The notes under the pieces are model-generated. The model saw only the letters and a list, made by a program, of their open reading frames with translations. It searched no databases and was not told the origin of the DNA. A program made the position numbers and the translations under genes. DNA of 64,000 nt from Toxorhynchites rutilus septentrionalis (Eukaryota; Arthropoda; Insecta; Diptera; Culicidae), in contig NC_073744.1 in assembly GCF_029784135.1 (NCBI RefSeq), positions 101,553,303 through 101,617,302 on the forward strand, written 5' to 3'. Below, piece by piece: positions 62,365-64,000 of this stretch (the stretch's first letter is position 1; the number at the start of each line of letters is the position of its first letter).

Positions 62365-63774
62365 ATGGCTTCCAGTAGCTCAGGGCCTCCGAGAGGCCGG
62401 GCTATAAACTTCTATGAAGGTAAGCCAACCGAAGCCACCGCTCCACTTTGGGCGGACCCATCGAATGGCAACCTGCAGATACTGCTCTTGAGGGCTACAG
62501 GAGACAAGGCTCTCCTATCCAACCCCTTCGTAGTCAGCAAGACTATAACGTCGGCAATCAAAAATTTCAGTAACTTCAACAGTGCCAAACCACAGAGAGA
62601 CGAAAAAAAGAACCTTCAATATATTCTTACCACCAGGGACGAGGAATCAGTAGGTAAGCTTCTCCAAATTAACAAACTTATTGACAACACACCTGTAGAG
62701 ATTATTTTCCACCCCACCCTAAACCAACGCAAATGCGTGGTTTCATGCAGAGACGTGATTAATATCACCGAAACCGAATTGCTGAAAGAGCTTTCCGATC
62801 AGAAAGTGATCGATGTCAAGCGAATCACCAGAAAGGTAGGAGAAGAAATTATCCCCACAGCTACACTAATCATAACGCTTCGTGGAACTGTTGTTCCCGA
62901 ATTCATTTATTTCGGTTTCATTCGCGCTGGAACTCGGAATTACTATCCGAATCCAATGCAGTGCTTCAAATGTTTCAACTTCGGACACACCAGCAAAAGA
63001 TGCAAGCGTGAGAATCCGCTTTGCAGAAATTGCAGCAAAGAGCACCCCAAAGATTTTGATTTTAAATTGTGTAATACACCAGCACTATGCATTAATTGTC
63101 AAGGGAACCACTCCTCTTCCAGCAGGAAGTGCCCCGTATGGCTAAAGGAAAATGAAATAACAAAAATAAGAATCGATCGTGGTATCTCTTACAAACAAGC
63201 AAAAATCATTTCCAACACCCAAAATGGTCCAACTTATTCGAGCGTCTTGCAAGACAGGCTCAACATTCGGGAACCAGTAGCTGGCTGCAAGTGCAAATGC
63301 AGCTGCGCCTCGGCCGTTTCGGCCGCTTCTAGTCGCGAAAGCACCCCCTCAATCATAGACACAACCATGACAGAATCGTCTACTGAAAGTTCAACAACCG
63401 AATCCGATAGTGAATCGGTAATTTCAATGGATACTTCTGAAGGCCTGAAAAAAAACAAAAGAAAAATTTCGAAAGGTTCATCCTCAGATTCAGATCCAAA
63501 ATCTGAAGATGAAACCCAAACTAACAAAGACAAGAAAAGAACAAAAAACGATCTAAGAACTACATCACCAACAAATAACAACTTTACCACACCAACAAGA
63601 AACAACAACACCAACAACAACACACATCAAACAAAAAACAACAACAACAAGGCACATTCCACAAAAAACAACACACACACAACAAACTCTCCAAATACCT
63701 CTACACCAAACAAGAACGACATCAATACCTCGAAGAAAGCTTCTCTTTCCAAGGGTAAAGGACCATCGAACTAA
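62365..63774 (+). CDS. LINE C ORF1: gag-like RNA-binding protein
   Basis: 469 residues, open, starting MASSSSGPPRGRAINFYEGK. Knuckles from about residue 199 (CFKCFNFGHTSKRC, LCRNCSKEHP..., CINCQGNHSSSSRKC), GISYKQAKII, then an acidic Ser-rich stretch, a KRTKN basic cluster and an Asn/Thr-rich end closing SLSKGKGPSN, as in D. It binds LINE RNA. Confidence 0.88.
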   Translation: MASSSSGPPRGRAINFYEGKPTEATAPLWADPSNGNLQILLLRATGDKALLSNPFVVSKTITSAIKNFSNFNSAKPQRDEKKNLQYILTTRDEESVGKLLQINKLIDNTPVEIIFHPTLNQRKCVVSCRDVINITETELLKELSDQKVIDVKRITRKVGEEIIPTATLIITLRGTVVPEFIYFGFIRAGTRNYYPNPMQCFKCFNFGHTSKRCKRENPLCRNCSKEHPKDFDFKLCNTPALCINCQGNHSSSSRKCPVWLKENEITKIRIDRGISYKQAKIISNTQNGPTYSSVLQDRLNIREPVAGCKCKCSCASAVSAASSRESTPSIIDTTMTESSTESSTTESDSESVISMDTSEGLKKNKRKISKGSSSDSDPKSEDETQTNKDKKRTKNDLRTTSPTNNNFTTPTRNNNTNNNTHQTKNNNNKAHSTKNNTHTTNSPNTSTPNKNDINTSKKASLSKGKGPSN

Positions 63775-63806
63775 TTCTCCTTGAATAGTTCAAACATACA
63801 CACATT

Positions 63807-64000
63807 TAAGACTTAGGAATTAGAGTCAAAAACACCAACACATTCACTCCAACACAGAAATTCGGGATACAATGGAACATCAGAAGTATCCGACGAAATA
63901 TTCTAGAATTGAAAATGCTTATTTCAAACTCTAATCCCACAGTCATAGCCCTTCAAGAAACTATGACTCCAAACAACTTCGATAAAAATTTTATTTCAAA
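63807..64000 (+). CDS. LINE C ORF2, beginning only
   Basis: Open frame from shortly after the ORF1 stop: FGIQWNIRSIRRNIL and NPTVIALQETMTPNNF, the first endonuclease motifs. No ATG occurs between the preceding in-frame stop and this motif, as in E1, so initiation must be non-standard. Cut by the window end. Confidence 0.8.

Larger units (their letters stand above)
61777..64000 (+). mobile_element. C: I-like LINE, continues beyond the window
   Basis: Begins CAAGGTGCTACTGACATTC right after AAAAAAATACAT (61765-61776), the site used by B and D. 5' UTR of 588 bases, ORF1 complete, ORF2 beginning. This 5' end matches that of E1 and so defines the true start of the group. Confidence 0.85.

Overview
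This is a gene-poor eukaryotic repeat landscape, most likely from a mosquito (Aedes-like culicine). The reasons are the mix of RNase H-bearing I/LOA-type, R1-type and Jockey-type LINEs, a Ty3/gypsy element, mariner/hAT/Harbinger-like debris, a tRNA-derived SINE, and dead replication-dependent histone genes that still carry the metazoan histone 3' stem-loop. I see no intact single-copy host gene. The species and clade names are inference from memory of these families; no search was run. || Substrate: the DNA between transposons is mostly a decayed histone locus or a histone-derived repeat. It holds about eleven H2A pseudogene copies or fragments in two forms (I and II) and three H3 pseudogenes. 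Many keep TATA boxes and histone 3' stem-loops. Copies share the same inactivating lesions, so they were multiplied after the gene had died. A 2.8 kb arrangement (1-2796: form I H2A, spacer, inverted stem-loop, form II promoter, form II H2A, sharp edge) recurs in whole or in part at 22.0, 24.2-29.7, 36.2-37.9 plus 52.8-53.7, 56.7-57.9 and 60.9-61.8 kb. || Layout: 0-2.8 kb histone unit with an 8-bp-TSD MITE in it; 4.1-8.7 kb Ty3/gypsy element with one LTR; 8.7-11.7 kb H2A fragment, mariner fragment, spacer, two H3 pseudogenes; 11.7-18.06 kb full-length I-like LINE (E1) in an H3 leader; 18.1-18.7 kb divergent H3 promoter and third H3; 18.7-29.7 kb spacer, SINEs, Jockey fragment, hAT-like element and several H2A copies; 29.7-36.2 kb I-like LINE D broken by a tRNA-SINE; 37.9-52.8 kb a three-level nest (R1-type element inside LOA/I-type element A inside I-like element B); 53.7-56.7 kb unassigned and spacer DNA; 57.9-60.9 kb Harbinger-like element with mariner debris; 61.8-64 kb I-like LINE C running off the window. 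|| How it fits together: I-like LINEs B, C, D and a 56-bp stub (D') all lie at the same A-rich TACATTCA site upstream of the form II H2A promoter (three of seven visible sites, four insertions). These LINEs and a 0.2 kb SINE-like retroposon end in the same short hairpin, whose outer stem shows a compensatory change. The picture is a LINE/SINE system parasitising histone-derived repeats. The most noteworthy points are this apparent target preference, the shared 3' hairpin, the nested insertions that can be resolved exactly by target-site duplications, and the amplified dead histone genes.
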